Program-made: the position numbers and the translations under genes
DNA from: Rhodospirillum centenum SW
Lineage (GTDB): Bacteria > Pseudomonadota > Alphaproteobacteria > Azospirillales > Azospirillaceae
Direction of reading: 5' to 3'
DNA: 64,000 nt
Assembly (NCBI RefSeq): GCF_000016185.1
Contig: NC_011420.2
Location: forward strand, 124,001 to 188,000
In this document: positions 7,649-16,310 of the stretch, piece after piece
Layout: the number at the start of each line of letters is the position of its first letter
How positions within the stretch are numbered: position 1 is the stretch's first letter
Notes under the pieces: model-generated
The model's input: only the letters and a program-made list of their open reading frames with translations
Databases searched by the model: none
What the model was told of the DNA's origin: nothing

Positions 7649-8863
7649 ATGGCCGACGTGCCGGAGACAGGCTTGCCGCAGAAGACCCCCAAGGGAAGCC
7701 CCTTCCGCTGGGAGGACCCGCTGCGCCTGGACGACCAGCTTTCCGAAGAAGAGCGGATGGTCCGCGACAGCGCCCGCGCCTACTGCCAGGACAGGCTGAT
7801 GGGCCGCGTGCTGGAGGCCTTCCGGCATGAGCACTTCCACCGCGAGATCATGGCGGAGATGGGCGAGCTGGGCCTGCTGGGCGTCACCATCGACGGCTAT
7901 GGCTGCGCCGGGCTGAACCATGTCTGCTACGGTCTGGTGGCGCGCGAGGTGGAGCGCGTCGATTCGGGCTACCGCTCGGCCATGAGCGTGCAGTCCAGCC
8001 TCGTGATGCACCCGATCCATGCCTATGGCAGCGAGGAGCAGCGGCAGCGCTGGCTGCCGGGCCTTGCCAGCGGCACGCTCGTCGGCTGCTTCGGGCTGAC
8101 GGAACCGGATGCCGGCTCCGACCCCGGTTCCATGAAGACCCGGGCGCGCAAGGTGGCCGGCGGCTGGACCCTGTCCGGGTCGAAGACCTGGATCACCAAC
8201 TCCCCCATCGCCGACATCTTCGTCGTCTGGGCCAAGGACGAGGCGGGCGATATCCGCGGCTGGGTCCTGGAAAAGGGCATGGCCGGCCTGTCTGCCCCGA
8301 AGATCGAGGGGAAGTTCAGCCTGCGCGCCTCCGTCACCGGCATGATCATGATGGACGAGGTGTTCGTGCCGGAGGAGAACCTGCTGCCGGGGGCCAAGGG
8401 CCTGTCGGGCCCGTTCGGCTGCCTGAACAAGGCGCGGTACGGCATCGCCTGGGGGGCCATGGGCGCAGCCGAGTTCTGCTGGCACGCGGCACGGCAGTAC
8501 ACGCTGGACCGCCAGATGTTCGGCCGGCCGCTGGCCGCGACGCAACTGATCCAGAAGAAGCTGGCCGACATGCAGACGGAAATCGCTCTCGGTCTCCAGG
8601 GTGCGCTGGCGCTGGGCCGCATGCTGGACGCCGGCACCTGGGCGCCCGAGGCGATCAGCCTGATGAAGCGCAACAACTGCGGCAAGGCGCTGGACATCGC
8701 CCGCGTCGCCCGCGACATGCACGGCGGCAACGGCATCGCTGACGAATACCATGTCATCCGCCACGTCCTGAACCTGGAGGCCGTCAATACCTATGAGGGC
8801 ACGCACGATGTCCACGCCCTGATCCTGGGCCGGGCGCAGACGGGTCTCCAGGCCTTCGGCTGA
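7649..8863 (+). CDS. gcdH: Glutaryl-CoA dehydrogenase
   Basis: 404-residue FAD-dependent acyl-CoA dehydrogenase. It oxidatively decarboxylates glutaryl-CoA to crotonyl-CoA in lysine/tryptophan/aromatic degradation. Family hallmarks are [17 protein letters not shown] (acyl-CoA/FAD loop, about 150-166), [31 protein letters not shown] and the C-terminal [20 protein letters not shown], where Glu383 is the catalytic base. This signature fits GcdH better than generic short- or medium-chain ACADs. Electrons would pass to ETF. It starts at ATG 7649, behind a GGAG-like site. Confidence 0.92.
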   Translation: MADVPETGLPQKTPKGSPFRWEDPLRLDDQLSEEERMVRDSARAYCQDRLMGRVLEAFRHEHFHREIMAEMGELGLLGVTIDGYGCAGLNHVCYGLVAREVERVDSGYRSAMSVQSSLVMHPIHAYGSEEQRQRWLPGLASGTLVGCFGLTEPDAGSDPGSMKTRARKVAGGWTLSGSKTWITNSPIADIFVVWAKDEAGDIRGWVLEKGMAGLSAPKIEGKFSLRASVTGMIMMDEVFVPEENLLPGAKGLSGPFGCLNKARYGIAWGAMGAAEFCWHAARQYTLDRQMFGRPLAATQLIQKKLADMQTEIALGLQGALALGRMLDAGTWAPEAISLMKRNNCGKALDIARVARDMHGGNGIADEYHVIRHVLNLEAVNTYEGTHDVHALILGRAQTGLQAFG

Positions 8864-8865
8864 GG

Positions 8866-8900
8866 CGGCGGCCGCGACGATCTTCCCGCGCCGGCCGCCG
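8866..8900 (+). terminator. Possible hairpin after gcdH
   Basis: A perfect 9-bp GC stem, CGGCGGCCG (8866-8874) with CGGCCGCCG (8892-8900), directly follows the gcdH stop, with a 17-nt loop and a weak ATTT tail. Plausible terminator only. Confidence 0.3.
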
Positions 8901-9012
8901 GCCATTTGGAGTACTCGCGGCGGCCGGGATGCGCTAGGGTCCGGCCGCGACCGGCCGGACCCGCCGCGGGGGGCCGGCGGTCGGGGACGGTCGTCCGCGG
9001 AGGATAAGCGCC

Positions 9013-10284
9013 TTGGGCATCAGCATGGACGGAAACGGACCGATCTGGGCACCGGCGGTCGGAGACGCCGTGCCGCGCACCCTGTGTACCGACTGCGGCA
9101 TCTCCCGGACCACCACGCCCGGACGATGCGGCCATGCCTGCCAGTTCATCCGGCCCGACTATGCCGGGATGGAAACCCAGGTGCATGGCCGCAGCCGCGA
9201 TCCGTCGCGCCCGGGCGAGCTGCATTTCGGCCCGTTCCGGCGCATGGTCCGCGCCGCCATGGCCACGCCCCGGCCGGGCGCGCAGTGGACCGGGATCACC
9301 ACGCGCATCGCCGAGCGCCTGCTGGAGACGGGGGCGGTGGATGCCGTGCTGACCATGGCGCCGGACCCCGACGACAAATGGCGGCCGGTGCCGGTGCTGG
9401 TGACGAAGCCGGAGGGCATGGCCCGCTGCCGCGGCATGCGGATGGGCTATGCCCCCCTGCTGGCGCTGCTGGAGCCGGCGCGCGAGCGCGGTTACCGCCG
9501 GCTGGCGGTGGTCGGCATCCCCTGTCAGGTGCATGCGCTGCGCCGGCTGGAGGCGGAACTGGGGTTCGAGCGCCTCTATGTCATCGGCATCCCCTGCTCC
9601 GACAACACGACCACCGAGCGTTTTCACCAGTTTCTGAACCTGCTGTCCGACCGGCCGGAGACGATCACCTATCTGGAGTTCCGTGCCGATTTCTATGTCG
9701 AGCTGCGTTTCGATGACGGCCGGGTGAAGGAGATCCCCTTCCTGCTGCTGCCGATCTCCAAGCTGCCGACGGACTTCTTCCCCCTCACCTGCCGGACCTG
9801 CGTTGATTACACGAACGTGCTGGCCGACATCACGGTCGGCTACATGGGCGGCCAGGGCGAACAGTGGCTGCTGGTGCGCAACGAGCGCGGCGAAGAGCTG
9901 CTGTCGCTGCTGGGCGACGAGGTGCGCCTGTCCGAGCCCGGCAGCGCCGGCAAGCGACAGGGGCCGGTCAAGGGCTTCATCGAGAACACGAAGCGGGCCG
10001 CCGGCGGTCTGCCGCTGCGGCAGATGCCCGACTGGCTGCGCCCCCTGGTCGGCTGGCTGATGCCCAAGGTCGGACCGAAGGGGCTGGAGTTCGCCCGGGC
10101 GCGGGTCGAGATGAAGGCGTCGGAAACGGTGCTTCACCTGCGCCGGGAGCAGCCGCGGCGGATGAAGCACATGGTGCCTCCACATGTATGGGAACTGGTG
10201 CGTCCCTATGGGCTGGAGGCGGAACCCGGCGAGCGGCATGATACGGCTGAACCGGAAACTGCGGATCCGGAAACACGCGCATGA
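9013..10284 (+). CDS. bciB: BciB-type divinyl (proto)chlorophyllide 8-vinyl reductase, F420 hydrogenase beta-subunit family
   Basis: 423 residues from TTG 9013, with GGAGG at 8999-9003 nine bases upstream; ATG 9025 is the alternative. An N-terminal cysteine cluster (Cys25, Cys28, Cys39, Cys43) fits an Fe-S site. Then come IHGRSRD-like VHGRSRDP, GAQWTGITT, VVGIPCQVHALR, YVIGIPCSDNTTTERF, CRTCVDYTNVLADITVGYMG. This run of motifs matches cyanobacterial and green-sulfur BciB and plant 7-hydroxymethyl-chlorophyll reductase rather than archaeal FrhB. The role would be reduction of the C8 vinyl group in bacteriochlorophyll synthesis, with reduced ferredoxin. No other bch genes lie nearby. Confidence 0.8.
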   Translation: MGISMDGNGPIWAPAVGDAVPRTLCTDCGISRTTTPGRCGHACQFIRPDYAGMETQVHGRSRDPSRPGELHFGPFRRMVRAAMATPRPGAQWTGITTRIAERLLETGAVDAVLTMAPDPDDKWRPVPVLVTKPEGMARCRGMRMGYAPLLALLEPARERGYRRLAVVGIPCQVHALRRLEAELGFERLYVIGIPCSDNTTTERFHQFLNLLSDRPETITYLEFRADFYVELRFDDGRVKEIPFLLLPISKLPTDFFPLTCRTCVDYTNVLADITVGYMGGQGEQWLLVRNERGEELLSLLGDEVRLSEPGSAGKRQGPVKGFIENTKRAAGGLPLRQMPDWLRPLVGWLMPKVGPKGLEFARARVEMKASETVLHLRREQPRRMKHMVPPHVWELVRPYGLEAEPGERHDTAEPETADPETRA

Positions 10285-10405
10285 CGGGAAGCCGACCCGC
10301 GTCTACCGGGTAGGGATTCAGGCACGCCCAATACCGGATGGGGTTTCCGGACGGTAGCGGGCGGACTATGATTACTGGCCCCGCAGCGGTCTCAAGACTC
10401 CCATA

Positions 10406-10978
10406 ATGAAGTGTGCCCCGACGACGCTCTATGCCGCCACAGCCAGCGGCACCTCTCCCCCTGTGCTCCGGCGGAGTGGTGGCCCCGACCCCCGCATCAG
10501 AAGCCCCCTGGTGGTTCCTGAATTCCTGCCGTTCCGGTTCGGGTCCATCTTCTCCAAGATGGTCTTCGATTCCACCCGTGCCCCGGAAATCTATGAAGGC
10601 CTGAGCCTCCGGGCATGGCGGGTCTTGGCGCTCCTGGCGAGCTATCCCGACATCACCAATGCCGAGATGAGTGCCCTGTTCGGCATGGACACGGCGACGG
10701 TCACCCGGGCGGTGGCGGAGCTGAAGTCCAAGGGCCTGATCACCACCAACCGCGATCCGTCCGACCGGCGCCGTGTCCAGAACCGTCTGACCGATGCGGG
10801 CGCCGCCCTGCATGACCGCATCGCCCCGGCCCGCATCGCCCGCGGCAGGCGCTACGAGGCCTGTTTCACGCCCGAGGAACTCACGCAGTTGCACCGGCTG
10901 CTGGACAAGCTCTCCCGCCATGTGGATGCCATTTTCATCGAGGAATGGCGGGAGGAGCGCCGGCGCGCTGCGGTCTGA
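10406..10978 (+). CDS. MarR-family transcriptional regulator
   Basis: 190 residues from ATG 10406, but the first 40 or so look non-conserved and the start has no clear ribosome site. GTG codons near 10460 and 10510 are alternatives, since FLPFRFGSIFSKMVFDS already looks like the first dimerisation helix. The winged helix runs from SLRAWRVLALLA through ITNAEMSALFGMDTATVTRAVAEL to GLITTNRDPSDRRRVQNRLTDAG, the standard MarR recognition helix and wing. The ligand and targets are unknown. The YbjQ-type gene downstream may be co-transcribed. Confidence 0.85.
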   Translation: MKCAPTTLYAATASGTSPPVLRRSGGPDPRIRSPLVVPEFLPFRFGSIFSKMVFDSTRAPEIYEGLSLRAWRVLALLASYPDITNAEMSALFGMDTATVTRAVAELKSKGLITTNRDPSDRRRVQNRLTDAGAALHDRIAPARIARGRRYEACFTPEELTQLHRLLDKLSRHVDAIFIEEWREERRRAAV

Positions 10979-11040
10979 TCCGGACCGATCGGCCGGCGGC
11001 GGTGTTCCTCCGGAACCGTGCGACATCCAGGGAGACCAGC

Positions 11041-11364
11041 ATGATCGTTTCCACGACCGGCAGCGTGCCCGGCCAGGACGGCTACCAGATCCTCGGCGTC
11101 GTCGGCGGGGAGGCGGTGCTGGGCACCAACTTCCTGCGCGACATGTTCGCCGGCATCCGCGACATCTTCGGCGGACGGTCGGGCGGCTACCAGAAGGCCA
11201 TGCGCGAGGCGAAGGAGCATGCCATCGACGACATGGTGGATCAGGCCAAGCGGATGGGGGCCGACGCCATCATCGGGGTGACCCTGATCCCCTATGCCAT
11301 CGCCTCGGACAAGGACAAGATGCTGGCCATCAGCGCCAGCGGCACGGCCGTCCGGTTCCGCTGA
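11041..11364 (+). CDS. YbjQ/UPF0145 family putative heavy-metal-binding protein
   Basis: 107 residues of the small YbjQ/UPF0145 pentamer-forming family. It has MIVSTTGSVPGQ...ILGVVGGEAVLGTN, an RDIFGGRSGGYQKAMREA segment and MGADAIIGVTL..YAI near the C-terminus, all typical of the family. Start ATG 11041 follows GGGAG at 11032. The biochemical function of the family is not established; the heavy-metal label is by similarity only. Confidence 0.85.
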   Translation: MIVSTTGSVPGQDGYQILGVVGGEAVLGTNFLRDMFAGIRDIFGGRSGGYQKAMREAKEHAIDDMVDQAKRMGADAIIGVTLIPYAIASDKDKMLAISASGTAVRFR

Positions 11365-11388
11365 CCCCGCCTCTCGGGAGCCCCCGCC

Positions 11389-12102
11389 ATGCAGTCCCTG
11401 GCTATCCAGCCCCTGTTCGATCCGGGCCCGCGGCCGACCCTGGCAATCGTCGGCCGTCCGGAACGCTTCCCGGTCCGCCGCATCTACTGCGTCGGCCGCA
11501 ACTATGCCGCCCATGCCCGCGAGATGGGGGGCGACCCGGACCGGGAACCTCCCTTCTTCTTCCAGAAGCCGGCGGATGCGGTGGTGGCGGACGGGGCGGA
11601 CGTGCCCTATCCGCCCCGCACCGATGACCTTCAGCATGAGGTCGAACTGGTCGTGGCACTCGGCCGCGGCGGCCGCAACATCCCCGTGGCAGAGGCCGGC
11701 GCTCTGGTCTTCGCCCAGGCTGTCGGCATCGACCTGACCCGCCGCGACCTTCAGGCCGCCGCCCGGAAGGCCGGCAAGCCCTGGGACACGGCCAAGGCGT
11801 TCGACCATTCGGCTCCTGTGGGAATCCTGCATCCGGTCGGACCGGCCGGCCCGCTGACGCGGGGCCGTATCTGGCTCGCGGTCAATGGCGACCGGCGGCA
11901 GCAGGCGGACCTTGCCGACATGACCTGGTCGGTCGCGGAGGTGATCGCCGAACTCTCCACCCTGTTCGACCTGGCCCCAGGCGACCTGATCTTCACCGGC
12001 ACGCCGTCCGGCGTCGGTTCGCTGCTTCCCGGCGACCGGATCGACGCGGGGATCGACGGCCTGGAGCCCCTGGTTACACGGATAGTTCCGCCGGTCGCGT
12101 GA
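11389..12102 (+). CDS. Fumarylacetoacetate hydrolase family protein
   Basis: 237 residues, the size of the single-domain FAH family (acylpyruvases, oxaloacetate decarboxylases, 2-hydroxyhepta-diene-dioate isomerases). Metal ligands are in [11 protein letters not shown] (Glu84, Glu86) and [12 protein letters not shown] (Asp near 115). [17 protein letters not shown] and [15 protein letters not shown] are the N- and C-terminal family signatures. It probably acts on a 2,4-dioxo acid with a divalent metal. It starts 24 bp after the YbjQ-type gene on the same strand. Confidence 0.85.
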   Translation: MQSLAIQPLFDPGPRPTLAIVGRPERFPVRRIYCVGRNYAAHAREMGGDPDREPPFFFQKPADAVVADGADVPYPPRTDDLQHEVELVVALGRGGRNIPVAEAGALVFAQAVGIDLTRRDLQAAARKAGKPWDTAKAFDHSAPVGILHPVGPAGPLTRGRIWLAVNGDRRQQADLADMTWSVAEVIAELSTLFDLAPGDLIFTGTPSGVGSLLPGDRIDAGIDGLEPLVTRIVPPVA

Positions 12103-12319
12103 CGGGCGGCGCGGCAGAGGACGACTTCCCGGGATGGAGTCGACAGCGCCTCCGTTCCGGGCGGGCACCCTGCCCCATCCCCGGAACCACACACCGCGGG
12201 CCGGCTGTATCCTCCGCCATGCCGGGGAGTTGGCGCAGAGGAAACAGCCCCCTGTCCCAGCCGCGTAAAACGGCCGGACCCGGTATGGCCGGATGCTGGA
12301 GCTTATGGGAAGTGAAGGA

Positions 12320-12487
12320 TCAGTGCCTTCGTAGCCTGTCCAGTTCCTCTTTGAGGCGAAGCTTCTCAAGCTTCATCTGTCGGACGGCGACACTGTCGTA
12401 ATAGGCGTGCCCGGTTTCCGCCATGATCTGGGCTTCCAACGCTGCATGCTGCCTTTGCAGGCTCTCGATACTCGGGTCGGGTTCCAT
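12320..12487 (-). CDS. YdcH-family (DUF465) small coiled-coil protein
   Basis: 55 residues from the ATG at 12487, preceded by GGGAGG on the minus strand; the longer frame to 12553 has no support. The sequence is almost entirely helical (LQRQHAALEAQIM and VRQMKLEKLRLKEELDRLRR), matching the short DUF465/YdcH coiled-coil proteins common in alphaproteobacteria. Function unknown. Confidence 0.8.
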   Translation of the reverse strand: MEPDPSIESLQRQHAALEAQIMAETGHAYYDSVAVRQMKLEKLRLKEELDRLRRH

Positions 12488-12603
12488 GTCGGTCCTCCCG
12501 TTTCGGTCAGCGATGAAGACAAGCGTACACCGTTTCGACGGAGGTCGCTTCAAGAAACGTGCTTACCTCTCGGATAGGGTGTCGGCCTCCCTGTCGCGGC
12601 CTG

Positions 12604-13887
12604 TCAGGCCTTCACGGTGTGGCGAGGCCGGTCCACCGGCCATCCGTCCTGCCGGCCCGCGGAGGGACTGACATCCATCGTTCCCAGGGTCAGATGGCCG
12701 CGGTCGTCCAGCGTGCCGACCTCTCCGGTGCGCAGCCACCCTTCATGGAAGGCCGCTTCCGTCTCGACCGGCGCGTCCAGGTAGCCGGCCATCACGAGAT
12801 CGCCGGTAACGAGCACTTCCCCCGCCGCCCCCGGCTCCTGCCGGAGCACGCCGTCAGGCCCCAGAAGGGCGATGCGGCTGTCCTCACAGGCAGGGCCGAC
12901 GGTCGCCCGCAGCCCTGCCTCTTCCATCTCCGCCGCGCCCAGTGTGCTGATCGTGAGCGGAGCCTCCGGCAGACCGAACAGGACAGCAAGTCTCGGCCCG
13001 AAACGCTCCAGGGCAAGGGCCGTCAGATCGGGGAGCAGTCCTTCCGTTCCGCAGGCCAGATGGCGCAGCGCCGGAAAGTCCGACGGGGCGAAATCCCGTT
13101 CTCCCAGCAGGAGCGGCAGATAGGCCGGCGGCAGATAGGCCAGCGTCACCTCTTGCCGCAGCGCATCCAGAATTCCCGCCGGGCCGGCATGGCGCAGCAG
13201 ACGGTGGGTGCCGCCCGCCCCGAGCACGGGCAGGATGAAATGGGCGGCATCTTCCGACAGAGGCGCCGCCAGGAGGGAAATGTCTGCCGCTACGGGGGCG
13301 AAGAGACGCTCCAGGGTGCGCTGCACGGAAAGGAAGCTGCGGGCGGGCAACAGCACGCCACGGGAGCGTCCCCCCTGAGTGCCGACAAAGCGGATGCAGA
13401 CGATGTCCTCCGCTCCCTCCGGTACCGTACCGGGCCGGTCGCCCAGGGTCCGGTTCAGGTGGCGGTCAAGCTCCCCGCCTTCGTCGATCAGGAGGGCGGA
13501 GACACTGCCGGTCCCGACGCACTCGGCACAGTCCGCCTCGACCAACAGCAGATCCAGATCGGCCTGACGTACCAGGGTGCGGTTCACCTCCCGGCCGTCA
13601 TGCGGGTTGATCGGCACCCAGACGGCACCGGCCCGGAGGATGGCCAGGAAGGCCGTGACATGACGGATGCTGTTCAGGGCACAGACACCGACCCTCGGGC
13701 CGATCCGTCCCGTCGGGGCTCTGTCCCCGGGGCCGAGCCATCGCTGCAAGAGGCTGGCCAGAGCATCGACGTGGACGAGGAGGTCCATATGGCTCAGGAC
13801 CCGCCCGTCCTCGACCAGCGCCGGTGCCGCCGGGTTGATGGACGCCCCGGCCTCAAGCAGATCCGTCAGTCGCCCGGATGCCGGCAT
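12604..13887 (-). CDS. Truncated, probably inactive AMP-forming acyl-CoA synthetase-like (ANL) protein
   Basis: 427 residues from ATG 13887; a GTG at 13953 is also possible. N-terminal ANL features are present: LTDLLEAGASINPAAPALVEDGR, FLAILRAGAVWVPINP and GEVLVTGDLVMAGYLD. The ATP-binding P-loop is VGTQGGRSRGV instead of the usual SGTTGxPKGV. The ribose-binding RTGD is RTGE. The whole C-terminal swinging domain (about 100 residues, with its catalytic Lys) is missing, because the protein stops soon after GHLTLGTMDVS. No other frame downstream restores it. It could be a decaying gene or a non-catalytic binding protein; no close functional context is visible. Confidence 0.65.
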   Translation of the reverse strand: MPASGRLTDLLEAGASINPAAPALVEDGRVLSHMDLLVHVDALASLLQRWLGPGDRAPTGRIGPRVGVCALNSIRHVTAFLAILRAGAVWVPINPHDGREVNRTLVRQADLDLLLVEADCAECVGTGSVSALLIDEGGELDRHLNRTLGDRPGTVPEGAEDIVCIRFVGTQGGRSRGVLLPARSFLSVQRTLERLFAPVAADISLLAAPLSEDAAHFILPVLGAGGTHRLLRHAGPAGILDALRQEVTLAYLPPAYLPLLLGERDFAPSDFPALRHLACGTEGLLPDLTALALERFGPRLAVLFGLPEAPLTISTLGAAEMEEAGLRATVGPACEDSRIALLGPDGVLRQEPGAAGEVLVTGDLVMAGYLDAPVETEAAFHEGWLRTGEVGTLDDRGHLTLGTMDVSPSAGRQDGWPVDRPRHTVKA

Positions 13888-14272
13888 TTCAGGCAGCCCG
13901 GACCCGCGGCTCCGCCGCTTTGAAAGTGGGAACCATCGACCCTGTCCGCGCACATCTGGTTTCCGGTCCGTTGTCCGCGGGTCTGGCTGCGCGCGGTTGC
14001 TGCCGGTAGAGCGCCCGCAGTCCGGGCTGCCCCTTTACCAGGACAATCCTGCCCGGCCGGCCCGACCGTAGTCGGGCAGCCTGTAAGACGGTCCGTGCGG
14101 CTCCCGCCCGCCCGGTTCCGGTTGCTCCGGAACCCCTGTGACCCGAGGCTCTGTCCGGCCGCGTTGGTGCGGAAGCTAAAGACGGCCGTTCAGATTTGCA
14201 AGCCCCACGCGCATCAGGGCGGTTGTACACGCGGATGTTGTTGTAACGTCTGAAGACAATCAGGCGCCTCCT
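13888..14272. other. Intergenic region, no gene seen
   Basis: 385 bp between the ANL-like gene start and the deacetylase stop. It holds a GGTTCCGG / CCGGAACC hairpin (14114-14134, 5-nt loop) without a T-run. No convincing open frame, RNA gene or promoter is visible; the frames present lack start signals and family resemblance. Confidence 0.5.
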
Positions 14273-15151
14273 TCAGTCGGAGGACTCCCGCATCAGATCG
14301 GCGAAGCGGGCCAGACGCAACCCACGGGCGGCAAGGAGTCTCGGGAAAGCACCTCCGGAAAGGAACCTGTATTCCGCTTCCCGCGGGGCATGAACGGGAT
14401 CGACCGCCCGCAACAGATCATCCACCAGTCCGGGGTGGCAGTTGACCAGGACACGTCCCCGGACCCCGGACAGCAGACGGTCGAAACGGGAGGCGGGGTC
14501 GTCCGCGGGATCGAAGGCGTGGACACCCCGGAATCCGTCGTTGCACGGTACTCCGGTCCGGGCCGCATCGGTCGGGAAGCCAGCCGCGAGGGCGGACAGC
14601 ACCAGGGTCCGCGCCGGTGCCACGCCACGGCGGAGGATGGCGCCGGGCGGTTCGTAGCAGTTGCGGACGTAGTGGCGGGCGGGATCGAGGCGGCGGCGGA
14701 ACAGGTCCAGGACCAGCCCGCGGATGCCGGGAAGCTGGTGGACGTGCTGGTGGCCGTCCAGGAAGTCCGGCAGCCGTCCGGTCGCCGCGACGAAGGCGTC
14801 GAACTGCCGTTCCAGTTCCGCCGCGATCTCCCCCAGCGGCAGCCGGCGCAGCAGCGCCGCCCGGATCAGGGCTCCCAGCCCCGGCAGGCGGCCCTCCGGG
14901 GCGAGCACCGGCATGGTTCCCAGAGGCGGCAGGGCCGTGAGACAGAGGTGCAGACCGACATCGACCCTGCCATAGGCCGGTTCCAGGGCCGCCGCATCCT
15001 CCGGCCAGGAGGGGCCGACCGTCATGCAGCTCAGCGCCGAAATGCGACCGTCCAGGGCAAGCCGGAGGATGGCACATGACACGCCGGGGCTGAGGCCGTA
15101 ATCATCGGCGCACAAAAGGATGGGGTACCCCTTTCCGCTGGCGTCCGTCAC
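14273..15151 (-). CDS. ChbG/HpnK (YdjC) family carbohydrate deacetylase
   Basis: 292 residues from GTG 15151, which has a GAGG-type site upstream. The frame extends to 15307 but would then overlap the divergent glycosyltransferase start. Metal and catalytic motifs are CADDYGLSPG (Asp16-Asp17) and DGHQHVHQLPG (about 132-142). NCHPGLVDD lies near the C-terminus. The family removes N-acetyl groups from chito-oligosaccharides or, as HpnK, acts in hopanoid head-group synthesis. Divergence from a GtrB-like glycosyltransferase suggests lipid-linked sugar modification. Confidence 0.8.
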   Translation of the reverse strand: MTDASGKGYPILLCADDYGLSPGVSCAILRLALDGRISALSCMTVGPSWPEDAAALEPAYGRVDVGLHLCLTALPPLGTMPVLAPEGRLPGLGALIRAALLRRLPLGEIAAELERQFDAFVAATGRLPDFLDGHQHVHQLPGIRGLVLDLFRRRLDPARHYVRNCYEPPGAILRRGVAPARTLVLSALAAGFPTDAARTGVPCNDGFRGVHAFDPADDPASRFDRLLSGVRGRVLVNCHPGLVDDLLRAVDPVHAPREAEYRFLSGGAFPRLLAARGLRLARFADLMRESSD

Positions 15152-15212
15152 CGTACCCTCATTAATTGAAGCCAGCCGCAACAACCGGATACGTCCGAGC
15201 GGAACCAGCGCC

Positions 15213-16310
15213 ATGCCGACCGCCCCCGATACCGTGAGCCCTTCGTCCCCCACCGGAAAGCGGCCGCTGCTGTCCGCCATCCTGCCGATGTACAACGAGG
15301 CGGGCAACCTCGCCCGTCTGTTCGAACGGCTGGAAGGCGTGCTGGGCCGCCTGCGGATGGACTATGAGATCATCTGCATCGACGACGGCAGCCGCGACGG
15401 CACCTTCGAGGCGCTGCTGTTCCACCGGCTGCGCAATCCGCGGATCAAGCCGGTCCGGCTGAGCCGCAACTTCGGCAAGGAGGCGGCGATGGCCGCCGGG
15501 CTGGAGCGGGCCGCGGGCGCCGCCGTGGTGCTCCTGGACTCCGACCTCCAGCATCCGCCGGAGCTGATCGAGGCCATGGTGGCGCACTGGCGCGACGGGG
15601 CGGAGATGGTCTATGCCCGCCGCACCAGCCGCGACACCGACGGCTGGCTGCGGCGCACCCTGACCCGCGCCTATTACCGGCTTTACCGGGCGCTGTCGGA
15701 GGTGGATCTGCCGCCCGGAGCCGGTGACTTCCGCCTGCTGGACCGCCGGGTCGTGGACGCGATCATCGCCATGCCGGAGCGCCGCCGCTTCCTGAAGGGC
15801 ATGATGGCCTGGGTCGGGTTCCGCCAGGTCGCCATCCCCTACGAGCCGGAGGCGCGGCACGCCGGCAGTTCGACCTGGAACTTCTGGCGTCTGTTCACGC
15901 TGGCCTTCGACGGTCTCGCCTCCTTCACCACCCTGCCACTGCGCATCTGGTCGGTGATCGGCCTCTTCGTCGCCCTGGTTGCGATGGCATATGGCGGCGT
16001 GATCGCCGTCCGCACCCTGGTCTACGGCGTTGACGTGCCAGGATACGCCTCGCTGATGGTGGCAACCCTGTTCCTCGGCGGGGTGCAGCTCATCTGTCTG
16101 GGCGTGCTGGGAGACTATCTCGGCCGGGTCTTCGAGGAGGTGAAGCGCCGCCCCGTCTATCTGGTCGCGGAGGCGGCAGGCTTCGGCGAAGCCGAGCAGA
16201 CTGCCGCCAAGGCTTCTCCGCCCGTCCTGGCCGATCCCGCTGTCCCGGAACCGGCCCGGGAGCGGTCATCCGATACGGCGTCGCTCACCCTCGCCTCGCA
16301 ACGCTCCTGA
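15213..16310 (+). CDS. GT2-family polyprenyl-phosphate glycosyltransferase (GtrB/DPM1-like)
   Basis: 365 residues from ATG 15213. The N-terminal GT-A domain has LPMYNEAGN (25-33), CIDDGSRDGT and the DxD-containing LLDSDLQHPPELI. RLSRNFGKEAAMAAGLE and GDFRLLDRRVVD are typical of GtrB/ArnC/DPM1. Two C-terminal TM helices (about 240-300) anchor it in the inner membrane, and a polar tail follows. It would transfer a sugar from UDP/GDP-sugar to undecaprenyl phosphate. Its last 45 bases overlap the 3' end of the convergent membrane-protein gene. Confidence 0.88.
   Translation: MPTAPDTVSPSSPTGKRPLLSAILPMYNEAGNLARLFERLEGVLGRLRMDYEIICIDDGSRDGTFEALLFHRLRNPRIKPVRLSRNFGKEAAMAAGLERAAGAAVVLLDSDLQHPPELIEAMVAHWRDGAEMVYARRTSRDTDGWLRRTLTRAYYRLYRALSEVDLPPGAGDFRLLDRRVVDAIIAMPERRRFLKGMMAWVGFRQVAIPYEPEARHAGSSTWNFWRLFTLAFDGLASFTTLPLRIWSVIGLFVALVAMAYGGVIAVRTLVYGVDVPGYASLMVATLFLGGVQLICLGVLGDYLGRVFEEVKRRPVYLVAEAAGFGEAEQTAAKASPPVLADPAVPEPARERSSDTASLTLASQRS

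Noticed and set aside
7013-8905. 630-codon minus-strand frame
   Set aside because: Antisense to the efflux and gcdH genes, which are clearly real.
13889-14230. 113-codon minus-strand frame upstream of the ANL-like gene
   Set aside because: Arg/Gly/Pro-rich composition, no ribosome site, overlaps the synthetase 5' end.
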